From a bacterium (lineage in GTDB: Bacteria; Patescibacteriota; Minisyncoccia; Minisyncoccales; CG1-02-41-26): a stretch of 52,369 nt of DNA. This document shows, piece after piece, positions 15,559 to 25,900 of this stretch (the stretch's first letter is position 1; every line of letters starts with the position of its first letter). The stretch covers positions 1 to 52,369 of the forward strand of contig JAUSHZ010000028.1 of NCBI GenBank assembly GCA_030648255.1, given 5' to 3'. The position numbers were made by a program, and so were the translations under genes. The notes beneath the pieces are model-generated. The model made no database searches. It saw only the letters and a list, made by a program, of their open reading frames with translations, and was not told the origin of the DNA.

Positions 15559-18500
15559 TGTGTTTCTAATTCTTGTTTTAATTTTTCAGCCAATGAGCCA
15601 AGCGGATATCGCAAAGTCCAAATCAAGTGGCAAAACGGCTGTTTTAGCGGGGTTAAAGTTAAAGGCAGCCCAGAAACACACAAAGGAATTTTGCCAAGCA
15701 TTGGGCAATAACTTTGGCCGCAAGTGCAATTTTCATTGGCATAATTTATAGCTGTGGCTAAGGCCCACAAAAGCTGGGCTTTGTTTTTTATTTCAGAAGC
15801 TCGATTATAAATTGGACCCACCACCTCGTTTAGATCTGGGTCAATCTTATCAATATCTGGAATGTCAATTCCTATATTGCCAAACCCAATGGCTGTGATT
15901 GGCTGTATTCTAGCCATGTCAATCATTCGTAAATTTTGCCTAACCTGGCTAAAGCTGGCGTCAAGCTGGCTAAACTGCTCTCCCACATTTGGGCAAACCT
16001 GCCCGCCATTTTCTCCAGTTAAAGCTTTACCGTCTCCAGCATAGCTAATCATTGGGCCAGCAATACATTTTACTGGCTTAATTTTAACATTATCTTTTCC
16101 AATTTTATTAATAACATCGTTTGAGTTCCAAAGTTCTGCAAATTTTTTAGGAGCTTCTTCGATCATTTTTTTAACGCTTTCTGCTTGCTGGCGGATTTTT
16201 TGAGCGTCAAAATATAAAGCGCCAATGCCATTGCTGGCTGTTGTGTATGATTTAACTCCAAGCAATACAGAGAACACTTTCATTATTTCATTTAATGGAG
16301 TTCTTAAGTCGGTAGTTGACTGGGAACATAATTTTAAAGCTACTTCTCTTGCGTTTTGGGATTCTATCGTGCAATTGTTATCTTCACAACTCAATCCCGT
16401 TAAATCAACTCTAACATCATCGCCAAGAACAAGTGGACAATCAAAAAATGTGCCTATGCTTGTACCTGTTTGAATTGTTTCAGTGATTACCTTGCCACCA
16501 GTTTTGGCTCGACAGAATCCTTTAATAGCTTCTTTGGTATTTTCAACATCAGTATCAAAATTCGGGTCGCTTGAATAATTGCCAATAAGCGTGTTGTTCC
16601 AAACGCCTTTCAAAACATCAAAATTACGGCAGTCGCTGGCAAAGTCCTCTTGATAGGATAAAGTATTGCACTCATCAGTTAATGCGTCTAATTTTTTTGG
16701 CGTACCGCCAATAGAATTATAAAGCGCTTCAAGCTTATTGAGTTCTAAAATCTCTCCTTGAGTTTGAATACACATATCTTTGATAGCAATGTGATTAGAT
16801 GCGCCATTTGGTGGCCACTGTTTAGCACCATCATTAACCGGAGTTTTTGGGTCAATAATATTTTCATTAACACTCCAAACAACGCTAGGAGTTATGCTTC
16901 TGTGACCTGCTTTTTTATCTAATGGCGCATTAGTATCTACATCGCATAAAATTGCGCCCTTGCTTGGATTTGGTACGGACTGGCAATATAAATCAGTTAC
17001 TTCTTTGCAATATGGATCAACTTTGTTCATTCCTGCCCCCCCCCATGTAGAGCTTGTTGGACTAAGGCAAAACCACTCTGGACAACGAATCGTAGCACTT
17101 ATTTGATGACGCATTCTTTCAATTTCAGCATACCGACTAACAAAATATGTTGTTGGATTAGATTTTAAGTTGTCTAAAATATCCAAGTCAATACTAGTTA
17201 AAACTTTGCACTGATCTTTTAGCGCATTATAACCACTCACAGTATTAGTTCCTCCCAATAATGGCGGTAATAAATTAGTGTTCACAAAAACACCACCTTC
17301 TTGCCTGGTTAAACGGTCCTTGCATTGGTTTTCAATATCTAATGGATTATTGGTTAAAATTTGTTCGGTAATGGTGCAAGCGGGCATAATTTCTTTTGAA
17401 ACAGCGTCGTTGCCCCAAATTAAATCCCACCACATATACCGGCCCTGTTTTAAAACCGCATCAGATAGTTCTTTATATTTTTTATCTTCTTTTTCTCCTT
17501 TGTTATTATCTTTAGCTTTGCTTGATAGGTCACCACTATCAAAAAACAATCCTTCATTTTTTGCTGTATCACCAAAAGCAGATTTTACGCTTTCCATTAA
17601 ATAATTATTAACAGCTACATTAACTGCGCTAAACTTTTCTTCTAAAGTACTCAGCGGGTTTGCTAACAAATTATCTTTAAAAAATTGATAATTAGATTCG
17701 CCTTCTCGCTGGCCAACAAAAAGCGATGTTTTTTCTTTGCATTTTTGTGTTGTCCATTTATTATCTTTACAAGAAGTATCAGCATTCTTTTTCGTTTCAC
17801 CCGTTTCTTCATTGACAACAGAGTAGCTCGTATAAAGACAACTATTTGAAGAACTGTCGTCGCTTACATGACAAGTTGGTAAACAGCACTGCCATCTTTC
17901 GTCCATTTCATTAACCAAATTCGGCTTCACAGTAACTGGTTTCATATCCATTGATGGCTCAATAGCTTTTATATTTTCCCCAGCCTGAATTAAGCCATAA
18001 GCTGCATTTTCAATATGCCCCAAAATTTCAACATAAGTTGTTAATTGATTAAAGCTTCGGCCGTTGTCTCTCTCAAAACATTTTATTCGGCATAAAAATG
18101 TGCTTGCTGCCACAGAATTTAAGCACTTTCCAGAATCACATTGATAGCTATCTCCAATGTCTTTTGGCCCAATTTTTGCATAAGCAAAATCTATAACTTC
18201 TTGAATGGTTTGTATAGCTCCCAGATTATTCGGATCGTCAGAATCAAACTTGTTAATTATAGCGTTCAATTTATCAACGCTGTCGCCTGCTGGCACTTTG
18301 CCGATAAAATCTTTTAATGTCTTAATATTGGCCTTCACGACCCCAATCTGCGCAACAACTTCTGGGATTTTGTTGTTTACAATATCCTCAGAATTTGTTT
18401 TTAATTCTAAAATTTTATCTATTTGCGCTCTAGCAGTTGCTGACTCTTGATTTTCTGAGACAAACGGATCTGGAGTAGCATTCCAATCTTTTTGCAATTT

Positions 18501-21500
18501 CTCAAATGCCTTACTTAAGTTTAATCCCGCATTTTGTAATGCTTCAGAGGAGCTGGCTATAGCTTTGCTTAAGCTGCCCCTACTAGCCTCAAAATCAATT
18601 ACCATTTGCGTGCCATCATTAAATGCCTTAAAACCGTCTTTATATTTTGCATCATTGGTTGAATAACACTTCTGCAGGCTGTCATAAAACGCCTTGTTTT
18701 CACAATTAATATCAAGAGCGGCAAAAACCTGTGGTACCTTAAAAGCTTTCTGGATTGCGGATTTCACTTTAGCAAATACATTGTTTAAAAATCCTATATT
18801 ACCTTCGCATTCAGCTTTATTCCTATAAACACAAGGATCTGGATAAATCTCTATACAAGCATTAGTTGCAATGCCGTTACTAACCAAGCTTGCTGGACAC
18901 AAACACCATTGAGTGGTACCTGGGGCATTCCCGCATGCTTTAGGGCCACCATTTCCACCCTCGTTTTGGCACCCAGGAAAAGAACAGCCATCGTTGCTTC
19001 TTGTGTTACCGTCATCGCATTGCTCGCCTGACTCAATAACTCCGTTGCCACACACAGAACCATTCCCCTCATTTCTGCATCTAGAGGAACAACCATCTCC
19101 ATTTCTTGTATTGCCATCGTCACACTCCTCTCCTTGTTCAACATCTCCGTTGCCACACACAGAAATAGGAGTTCCTGCAAGTTCGTGATCTTTACATACC
19201 GACTCGGTGCCGTAACAACCTCTAACAAAAACGCATTGCGCATCAGTGTCGCGGGGGTTTTCTTGACAATTACACCACGGAGTTAAGGGATTTAAATCAA
19301 TAAGATATCTGCAAAAAGTGCTACCCGGATTTGGATTTGGTTTCTTACACGCATTGCGACAATTCGCCAACGAATTGTATGTGCCAGCTGAATCTTGATT
19401 ACATATATAGCTTGGCGATCCAGAGCACTTAAACTTTGGATTTGGATTTGGAGTTCCCACAATATCTATGCAATTTTGTTCGGTGCTGTAGCAATTTTTG
19501 CGTTGCGGATTATCGCCAAGCATTCGAATAGAGCAAGCCAAATTACTTTCAAAAGGACTCTCAACGCACTTACACCAAGTATTGCCAGAGCCCAAATTAT
19601 CGCTAATATCTCGGCATTTAAAATTACCGGAATCTGGCGGCGTAACAACACAATCATTGTTGCAGTTTACTGTTGTGTAGGTACCGTTTGCGTCATCTCT
19701 TATACAAGATGCTCCCGAGCATTTATATTTTTTAACTATATTTGGTGTACAATCGCCATTACAGTTTGATGTTAAATATGTACCGCTTGCGTCATCTCTT
19801 ATACAGTTTGCTCCCGAGCATTTATATTTTTTCACAACTGGTAAAGCATTTTCGCACCTATTTGCCCAATATGTATAATCCTCGCCTGATTTACTTACTC
19901 CAACATCACAATTTAATTTTCCAAAAGAAGGATAGCTATAATTACAGCAAGGATTTGCCGTGCTGTTGCCTGTGCTTTTGCAACAATTTACATAATTGAA
20001 ATAAGCTGGCTTATTTGGAAATACTTGTGTTTGGTAAATTCCGCCTGCGCAATTATCTATCAAGTCCACATGGCTTTCTAAATTTAAATTTACGCAGCCA
20101 CTTGCCGGGCAATCTTTGTCCGAACAAACAGTGCCGACTGGAGAACCATCCTTAGGAGTTCCGTAAATAATAGAGTCAATAATTTTATTAGCAATGTCGT
20201 TCCAGCTTGTATCGTTTCCAATCTTGCTTGCGTCTGTTTTAATGCTTTCAAGGATATTATTTGCCTTAGCTATTTTATAAACCACAATCGGCTTCTCTGG
20301 AGAAACTCCTAGTTCTAATGCTTCTTTTACATTCTTAAAATTTGGCTGGTTAGCCACGATAATTTTTACTTTTTCATCCCACGCCTCATACGCTGCCTCG
20401 CCTTCATAAGAATTTCTTACTTCCTCCTCAACGCATGTTGCGTCTCTCGTGTTAATGCAATTATAAAGATATGGCCAGCCATTGCTATAAAAATAATCGT
20501 CATTCCAAAACCTACTATCCGATCCCGATTCTGGTAAATTATTAATATCAGTGCAACTTGTAAGATTAGTTGCAGTTTCCTCTATTAACGGAAACGCTCT
20601 TTCTAAAAAGTATCTTCCTTTTGATTCTGTATTTCTTCTAATATCATCAAAAAAGTATCCTACTTGCCTATTGACAGCTTTCCTTGCTTTTGCATCTTCG
20701 TCAATCTTCCATTTGTCCCCGTTTATGCCAGGGTTTTTACTATCTCCTTGATCGCCTTGTATGTCGGTAAGGGCATTGCTATACATATTATAACTAAACA
20801 GCGCTTCGTTTACCGCTTTAACAGTTCTAGAATGAACTTCCTCCATTGGTTTGCTACAATTTACTGGATCTGGTATGCAAATTTGTGTGTCCCAAAGCCG
20901 TTTCCATTCTTTCTGACCATAAAGCGCCGAGCCCAAAGATTCCCAATATTCTCGCCAGCTTTTTTGGCCAGCATTTATTACACAATCATCTTTATTAATG
21001 TTTTTATAACACTCTAAATCGCAATCATCAAAAGATCCTTCTCCATTAGGATTTGTTGGATCGAGTCGAGATAAATTATCACAACCAACGATTGCTTTTT
21101 TAATAGTGTCTGGATCGGTCAAGCGAAAAAATTCCTTAAGATTAACTGTGTTTGCAGAATATGTCTTGAAAAGATCTAACCAGCTACAAGACACGCCATC
21201 TATTTTTCCATTAATTGGTTTCACCATATCTGGCACATAACAATTATATTTATTTGGATCCCCAGTAGCAGGAAGCCCCCCTCCTAAAGGAAGCTCTACT
21301 ATCCCTTGGTCGCAAACAACTTTGAGCTCCCATTCATCGTTAAGCTTAGCTCTATTTTTCCATTCATCTAAACCTCCGCCAAGCGTTAAATCGCTTACAG
21401 GACGGCCGTCTTTTAGAGAGCTTGCTTGCTTAACATCATTTAAAAACTCGTCCACTGAACGAAAGAACAGTTGAAAGTCACCTAAAATATTATCTAAATT

Positions 21501-22898
21501 CTGTTTCTTTATGCTGGTTTCTGCTGTGTCTTGTGTGCCCCCGGTTTTAAAGAAAAACGAAAATTCTTCTTCATTTTTAAAGCTTGTTCTTATTTCGTCC
21601 ACATTCTTTTTTAATTTTTCATTTGCGGTTATAGCTGCTGTTTTTGCTGCTGAAAATTTTAAATTATTTTGGGCAAAGTTAGCCAGCATATCTTGCATAC
21701 CGTTAACCGCCTGCTTAACCCTGCCTGTATTTAAAACCGCACTCGCTGCCACTCCACCCAAAAGCCCGTCCCCAGCAGTTAAAGCCCATTCTCCACCCCC
21801 AAGCGCGGCATTTTTTACTTTATCTTGCCAGCCGATATTGCCGTTTACGTCTGGCCCAACTTTATAATCTCCCACCTTATCTCCCAAATAATTAGAAGCT
21901 AAAGCTCCACCACCATAGATTAAAACATCGCTCCACCTCAACCCCAAATTGCTAAAACTTGAAAACATTGATGAAAGCTGGCCCATTACATTAAATAAAT
22001 CGCTTAAAAATTCAACCCCAGAATTTAAGAATTCTTTAATGGCAGTGTAAATTTTAAACGCCTCGTTTATCATTTTGGCAATGTCTAAAATTTTCTGCAC
22101 CACATTTAAAAACCCGCCCGGAATAAATAAAGCAGCCACATCAAGCAAAGAAACCGTAAACGCTAATTCGCCAACCCTTAAAGAACAATTTGTGCGACAG
22201 TTCCGCACAAATAAACACTCTGTAAAAGGATCTGTTGCGTTAAATATTTTATAAGCAGAATAAACCTCTTGGCTAGCGGCTTGTTGCAACCTATTCAAAG
22301 CAATGCACGCCTTATTTTTTGCCAATATCTTGCTTTCGCATTTACTATCAAAGCCATCGCATTTATTATCGCCCGGCAAAGGAATAGACAACTCGCAAAT
22401 TTCTGGAATGTATGGATCTGGAATTGTCAGCTCGCCTGCTTTGGGGTTAGAACACCCCCCGTCAGCTATTGTTAAGGCCTTTGCGTCCACAATACATTTG
22501 GCTAACGCAACTCCGGTTTTCCCCCCGCAAGAATTTTTAAGAACTTCTTCTATACACCCATTTTCAAGTTTGGGCTCAACCAATGCCACCTGGCTTTTTA
22601 CTTCTTTGCCGTCCATACTTAATTTGAATTGCGAAAATGGGTTTACATTTGGATTTGAATCAGGACCAAGCTTGTCAAGCAAATTAAAAGAACCAACATT
22701 TAAATTGCCTTTTTCATCTAAAGTAATATCGGGCAAAGCAACTTTGGTAACCAGTTTTTTTAGCCAATTACCTGCTCTTTGAACAATACTCTCTGCTGCT
22801 TGGGCAGACTGGCTTGAAGGCACAAATTGCAAAAACAATGACAAAATCACCAAGCAACAAATGAACTTATTTATTTTTTTAAACTGGTTTTGTTTCAT
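15555..22898 (-). CDS. giant secreted Cys-rich protein, 2447 aa
   Basis: A signal peptide (ICCLVILSLFLQFVPSSQSAQA) starts this very large protein, presumably exported and disulfide-bonded. Residues about 235-350 are hydrophobic and helical (LLDVAALFIPGGFLNVVQ). A Cys-rich core at about 960-1400 includes two near-identical units KYKCSGA-CIRDDA-GTY (about 1020-1085) and related KCSGSPSYICNQDSAGTY. It also has two Myxococcus-type disulfide repeats (DUF4215: VCGNGDVEQGEECDDGN and CGNGVIESGEQCDDGN, about 1245-1314). The C-terminal third is helical with scattered Cys pairs. No enzyme domain is recognised. It sits between two other exported proteins, 5 nt after the previous stop and overlapping the transglycosylase start by 4 nt, so it is likely a structural or adhesive part of the apparatus. 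Confidence 0.75.
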   Translation of the reverse strand: MKQNQFKKINKFICCLVILSLFLQFVPSSQSAQAAESIVQRAGNWLKKLVTKVALPDITLDEKGNLNVGSFNLLDKLGPDSNPNVNPFSQFKLSMDGKEVKSQVALVEPKLENGCIEEVLKNSCGGKTGVALAKCIVDAKALTIADGGCSNPKAGELTIPDPYIPEICELSIPLPGDNKCDGFDSKCESKILAKNKACIALNRLQQAASQEVYSAYKIFNATDPFTECLFVRNCRTNCSLRVGELAFTVSLLDVAALFIPGGFLNVVQKILDIAKMINEAFKIYTAIKEFLNSGVEFLSDLFNVMGQLSSMFSSFSNLGLRWSDVLIYGGGALASNYLGDKVGDYKVGPDVNGNIGWQDKVKNAALGGGEWALTAGDGLLGGVAASAVLNTGRVKQAVNGMQDMLANFAQNNLKFSAAKTAAITANEKLKKNVDEIRTSFKNEEEFSFFFKTGGTQDTAETSIKKQNLDNILGDFQLFFRSVDEFLNDVKQASSLKDGRPVSDLTLGGGLDEWKNRAKLNDEWELKVVCDQGIVELPLGGGLPATGDPNKYNCYVPDMVKPINGKIDGVSCSWLDLFKTYSANTVNLKEFFRLTDPDTIKKAIVGCDNLSRLDPTNPNGEGSFDDCDLECYKNINKDDCVINAGQKSWREYWESLGSALYGQKEWKRLWDTQICIPDPVNCSKPMEEVHSRTVKAVNEALFSYNMYSNALTDIQGDQGDSKNPGINGDKWKIDEDAKARKAVNRQVGYFFDDIRRNTESKGRYFLERAFPLIEETATNLTSCTDINNLPESGSDSRFWNDDYFYSNGWPYLYNCINTRDATCVEEEVRNSYEGEAAYEAWDEKVKIIVANQPNFKNVKEALELGVSPEKPIVVYKIAKANNILESIKTDASKIGNDTSWNDIANKIIDSIIYGTPKDGSPVGTVCSDKDCPASGCVNLNLESHVDLIDNCAGGIYQTQVFPNKPAYFNYVNCCKSTGNSTANPCCNYSYPSFGKLNCDVGVSKSGEDYTYWANRCENALPVVKKYKCSGANCIRDDASGTYLTSNCNGDCTPNIVKKYKCSGASCIRDDANGTYTTVNCNNDCVVTPPDSGNFKCRDISDNLGSGNTWCKCVESPFESNLACSIRMLGDNPQRKNCYSTEQNCIDIVGTPNPNPKFKCSGSPSYICNQDSAGTYNSLANCRNACKKPNPNPGSTFCRYLIDLNPLTPWCNCQENPRDTDAQCVFVRGCYGTESVCKDHELAGTPISVCGNGDVEQGEECDDGNTRNGDGCSSRCRNEGNGSVCGNGVIESGEQCDDGNTRSNDGCSFPGCQNEGGNGGPKACGNAPGTTQWCLCPASLVSNGIATNACIEIYPDPCVYRNKAECEGNIGFLNNVFAKVKSAIQKAFKVPQVFAALDINCENKAFYDSLQKCYSTNDAKYKDGFKAFNDGTQMVIDFEASRGSLSKAIASSSEALQNAGLNLSKAFEKLQKDWNATPDPFVSENQESATARAQIDKILELKTNSEDIVNNKIPEVVAQIGVVKANIKTLKDFIGKVPAGDSVDKLNAIINKFDSDDPNNLGAIQTIQEVIDFAYAKIGPKDIGDSYQCDSGKCLNSVAASTFLCRIKCFERDNGRSFNQLTTYVEILGHIENAAYGLIQAGENIKAIEPSMDMKPVTVKPNLVNEMDERWQCCLPTCHVSDDSSSNSCLYTSYSVVNEETGETKKNADTSCKDNKWTTQKCKEKTSLFVGQREGESNYQFFKDNLLANPLSTLEEKFSAVNVAVNNYLMESVKSAFGDTAKNEGLFFDSGDLSSKAKDNNKGEKEDKKYKELSDAVLKQGRYMWWDLIWGNDAVSKEIMPACTITEQILTNNPLDIENQCKDRLTRQEGGVFVNTNLLPPLLGGTNTVSGYNALKDQCKVLTSIDLDILDNLKSNPTTYFVSRYAEIERMRHQISATIRCPEWFCLSPTSSTWGGAGMNKVDPYCKEVTDLYCQSVPNPSKGAILCDVDTNAPLDKKAGHRSITPSVVWSVNENIIDPKTPVNDGAKQWPPNGASNHIAIKDMCIQTQGEILELNKLEALYNSIGGTPKKLDALTDECNTLSYQEDFASDCRNFDVLKGVWNNTLIGNYSSDPNFDTDVENTKEAIKGFCRAKTGGKVITETIQTGTSIGTFFDCPLVLGDDVRVDLTGLSCEDNNCTIESQNAREVALKLCSQSTTDLRTPLNEIMKVFSVLLGVKSYTTASNGIGALYFDAQKIRQQAESVKKMIEEAPKKFAELWNSNDVINKIGKDNVKIKPVKCIAGPMISYAGDGKALTGENGGQVCPNVGEQFSQLDASFSQVRQNLRMIDMARIQPITAIGFGNIGIDIPDIDKIDPDLNEVVGPIYNRASEIKNKAQLLWALATAINYANENCTCGQSYCPMLGKIPLCVSGLPLTLTPLKQPFCHLIWTLRYPLGSLAEKLKQELETQ

Positions 22899-22903
22899 TG
22901 TTT

Positions 22904-25900
22904 CTACTTTTTGAGCGATTGTAATGGAATATTTCCATCCGCTATCATTTCAGCTAAAGTTTCTATGTGTGATGATAATTTGTTTGTAATACACTGGCTA
23001 ACCGTGGAACAGCAAAATCCCATATCTTCAACGGTTGGGTTTAAGGTGGAAGGAATTGGGGGAAGGGTTTGCTGGTATTCTTCAAAAAATACGCAGGCGC
23101 CTAGCTCATCGTCTCGTACTTCGTAAGTTTGTGCATTTTCATCTTTTGCTCGGCACTTAGCACCAGCATCAAAATTAACCGCCCTGGCTTTTTGACAAAA
23201 CTTTATTTGCGGACTGCAACACTGGTTGCTATTTTTGGGATTTATTATTTTTCCTTCAGGGCATCCTTCTGCTGGTTTCTCCTCGCAAGTTCCATCAACT
23301 GTTGGCTCGCCATTTAACCAAAATCCCACAGGAGTTTTGTCGTTAAGGGTAAGAACCCCGCCAAAACAACAAGCATTGGCTGTGGTATTGCCCGGAATTC
23401 TTATTGGATTTGCCATTTCACCAGCTAAAACATTACACTGTTTTTCTTTTAAGTCCACTTCTCGGCATCTTGGCTGGCACGATCGGCCTCTGGCTAAAAT
23501 ACAACACTGGGCTTTATCTGTGCCTTTATCTTTGAGTATCTCGTTTGTTGGGTCTTTACAGCTTGCAGTGGTACTTTCAACATTGTAACAAGAACCAGCA
23601 ATGTCTGTGGCTGTTTGCTTGCCAACATTAAATCCATAAAATTCAGCTAGCCATTTAGGTGCCATGCTAGCTGGCCAATCAACCAAAGCATTATCTAATC
23701 CATTTTGGATAGCTTTAACCCCAGCTTTCGCGCCACTCTCAGCCCAACTTCTGGCTTGCTCTAGCGGGTCTGCGATTTTTGATTTAAAAACAGCATCAAG
23801 TCCAGTTAAAGCCCCGAATGTATCAATCAACGGTTGCCCTAAAGCAGTATTGGCTGCCATAGCGTCCATAATACTTCCGTTATCACCCAAATCAACACAA
23901 CACTCATCATCATTAAGGCTTGATAAAACATTGGTTTTTAACCTTTCGCCTGTTTTGCAACCGCCAAATGGTTTGGGGTGGCAATTAAACATATCTGGTA
24001 ATGATAATGGCTTCCTTAGATATTGTGCTGCTAAATCAACTGGCGTTGCTTTTAAAATATCGATAATTTTTTTCCGATTTAATGCTATGTTCCAATTTTC
24101 GCTTATTTTTTCGTCACACAAGCCAGGGATAACAAGATCTACTTCGTTGCAAATATAATCTGCCAGAGTATTTTTGCCAAGAGCTTTATCTATTATATCT
24201 CCAATTGGTGTTTGCATAAATCCAAGCACTTGGCTAAATTTTCTCGCCACTTGGTTGGCGCCCTGAAAAACAAACACTAAATTACTACTTACGTCTCGAT
24301 AAAGAAAATAGTCAATATTAAATGTCATGCCAGAAACTATTTTATCTTTATGAATCTTTCCAAAAGCCCTCACCTTCATTCCCTCGGTAATAACTATATC
24401 TGGATCTGCTGCTTCTATTGGCTTAATTATATCAACAACGCTGTTAAATCCCACGTTATCAAAAACTGATGGTATTGTTCCAGAGCAACCCTCTCTAATG
24501 GTTTTATTTACCTTTAAGCATCCATACTGATCATAAACCAAAAGAGTAAGCGGAAACGCTTCGCCTGGATGATTAAGCTTTTGCTGGACATCTTCCAAAG
24601 CGCTTATGGGGGTTTTGTTGTTCATGTAATCAAGCAACAAGTTTAAGCCAGCTGGTTTTTCACCCACCTTGTAGCAAAGCCCTCGGCCAATTCCCATTGT
24701 TGGGTCACAGCACATTGCTTGGCCATTTTCAAAAAAGAAATCCTCGTTATCCCGACAATCTGCTTCACTGCCCTCGCTTAATGTTTCGTCGAGTAATTCA
24801 AACATAATCTTAAACTCATCGGGCTTAATATATGATTTAAGGGGAAAGTCCAGCCCAGCAATTTCTTGGGGAGTTTTATCAAGAACTTTACATAAAAGAT
24901 ACGCTTGGCCAATTTCTGACTTCCCAACATCAGTATTGCCAAAAGCTTTAACCACTTCAGCAAACGAAACTGTTTCCACTGACTCTAAAGAATAAGGCAA
25001 AGCCGTGCGTATGCTATTGACAACATCTGTGGCTTCAAGTGATTCAAGGGTGTACTCTGAATATTTGCTTTCAAAATTTTTAATTGCGTCTATGCAAACC
25101 TTGTCTCTTAAAACCGCAAAAGGAGTTTTGCCTAAGTTTTCATCTTTGTTAAGAACATCTTTTAGAGAAGGTTCTTCTATACTATACCCCGCCAATTTAA
25201 TCGCTATTTTAAATATGTTAGAAAAATTTCCATCAACCATATTTTTCAGCAAATCTTTTGGTAAAGGAACTAGCGCTAGAACCTCCGCCCAGTCAGCCCC
25301 TGTTAAGCCCCTGTTATTAGCAACTGCTCTAATATCTCCCGAAAGCTCCCCAAAAGAATTAAGCATTTGGGCATAGAATTCTTTTTCTAGCTTCAATTTT
25401 TGTGGGTCTCCATTTCTTGCCCCTATGCTATGTTCAACTCCTTCGTATATTAAAGTATAAAAAACGGAATTTTTCGCCAATGTATTGCAAAAGTTACAGG
25501 CCCCTTTTTCTACCTCACAACCCCCATTTAAAATATTGCCTTTGGGGTAATAGTATTGGCCAAAGCATTCACCAATATTACTTTTGCATGTACTATCTGC
25601 GCCCTTAGAAAGCTGGTCATCTAAAACATTACAAGAAGCATTAACTGAACTTTTTATAAACCCACCAACGGTTGAATCGCCCGATGATAATGTTAGCGGA
25701 TTCTTGCAAGCATAGTTTATAAAAAAGCACCAAGGCATTATATCTTTTTGTGCTTTTGACAAGCCATCTTTTACTACTGGGAAAAATCCAAACTTATTAT
25801 CAAAAGCGCCTGCGCAAAGAGTGGTTGCTTTTACACCTCCCGACAAAACCGGTAAATCTCCACAAATCAAATTCTTTGGCGTGCCATTTATAAACGCATC

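Noticed and set aside
18851-19243. 130-codon minus-strand frame in the Cys-repeat region
   Set aside because: Shadow of the DUF4215-coding region of the 2447-aa gene in another frame.
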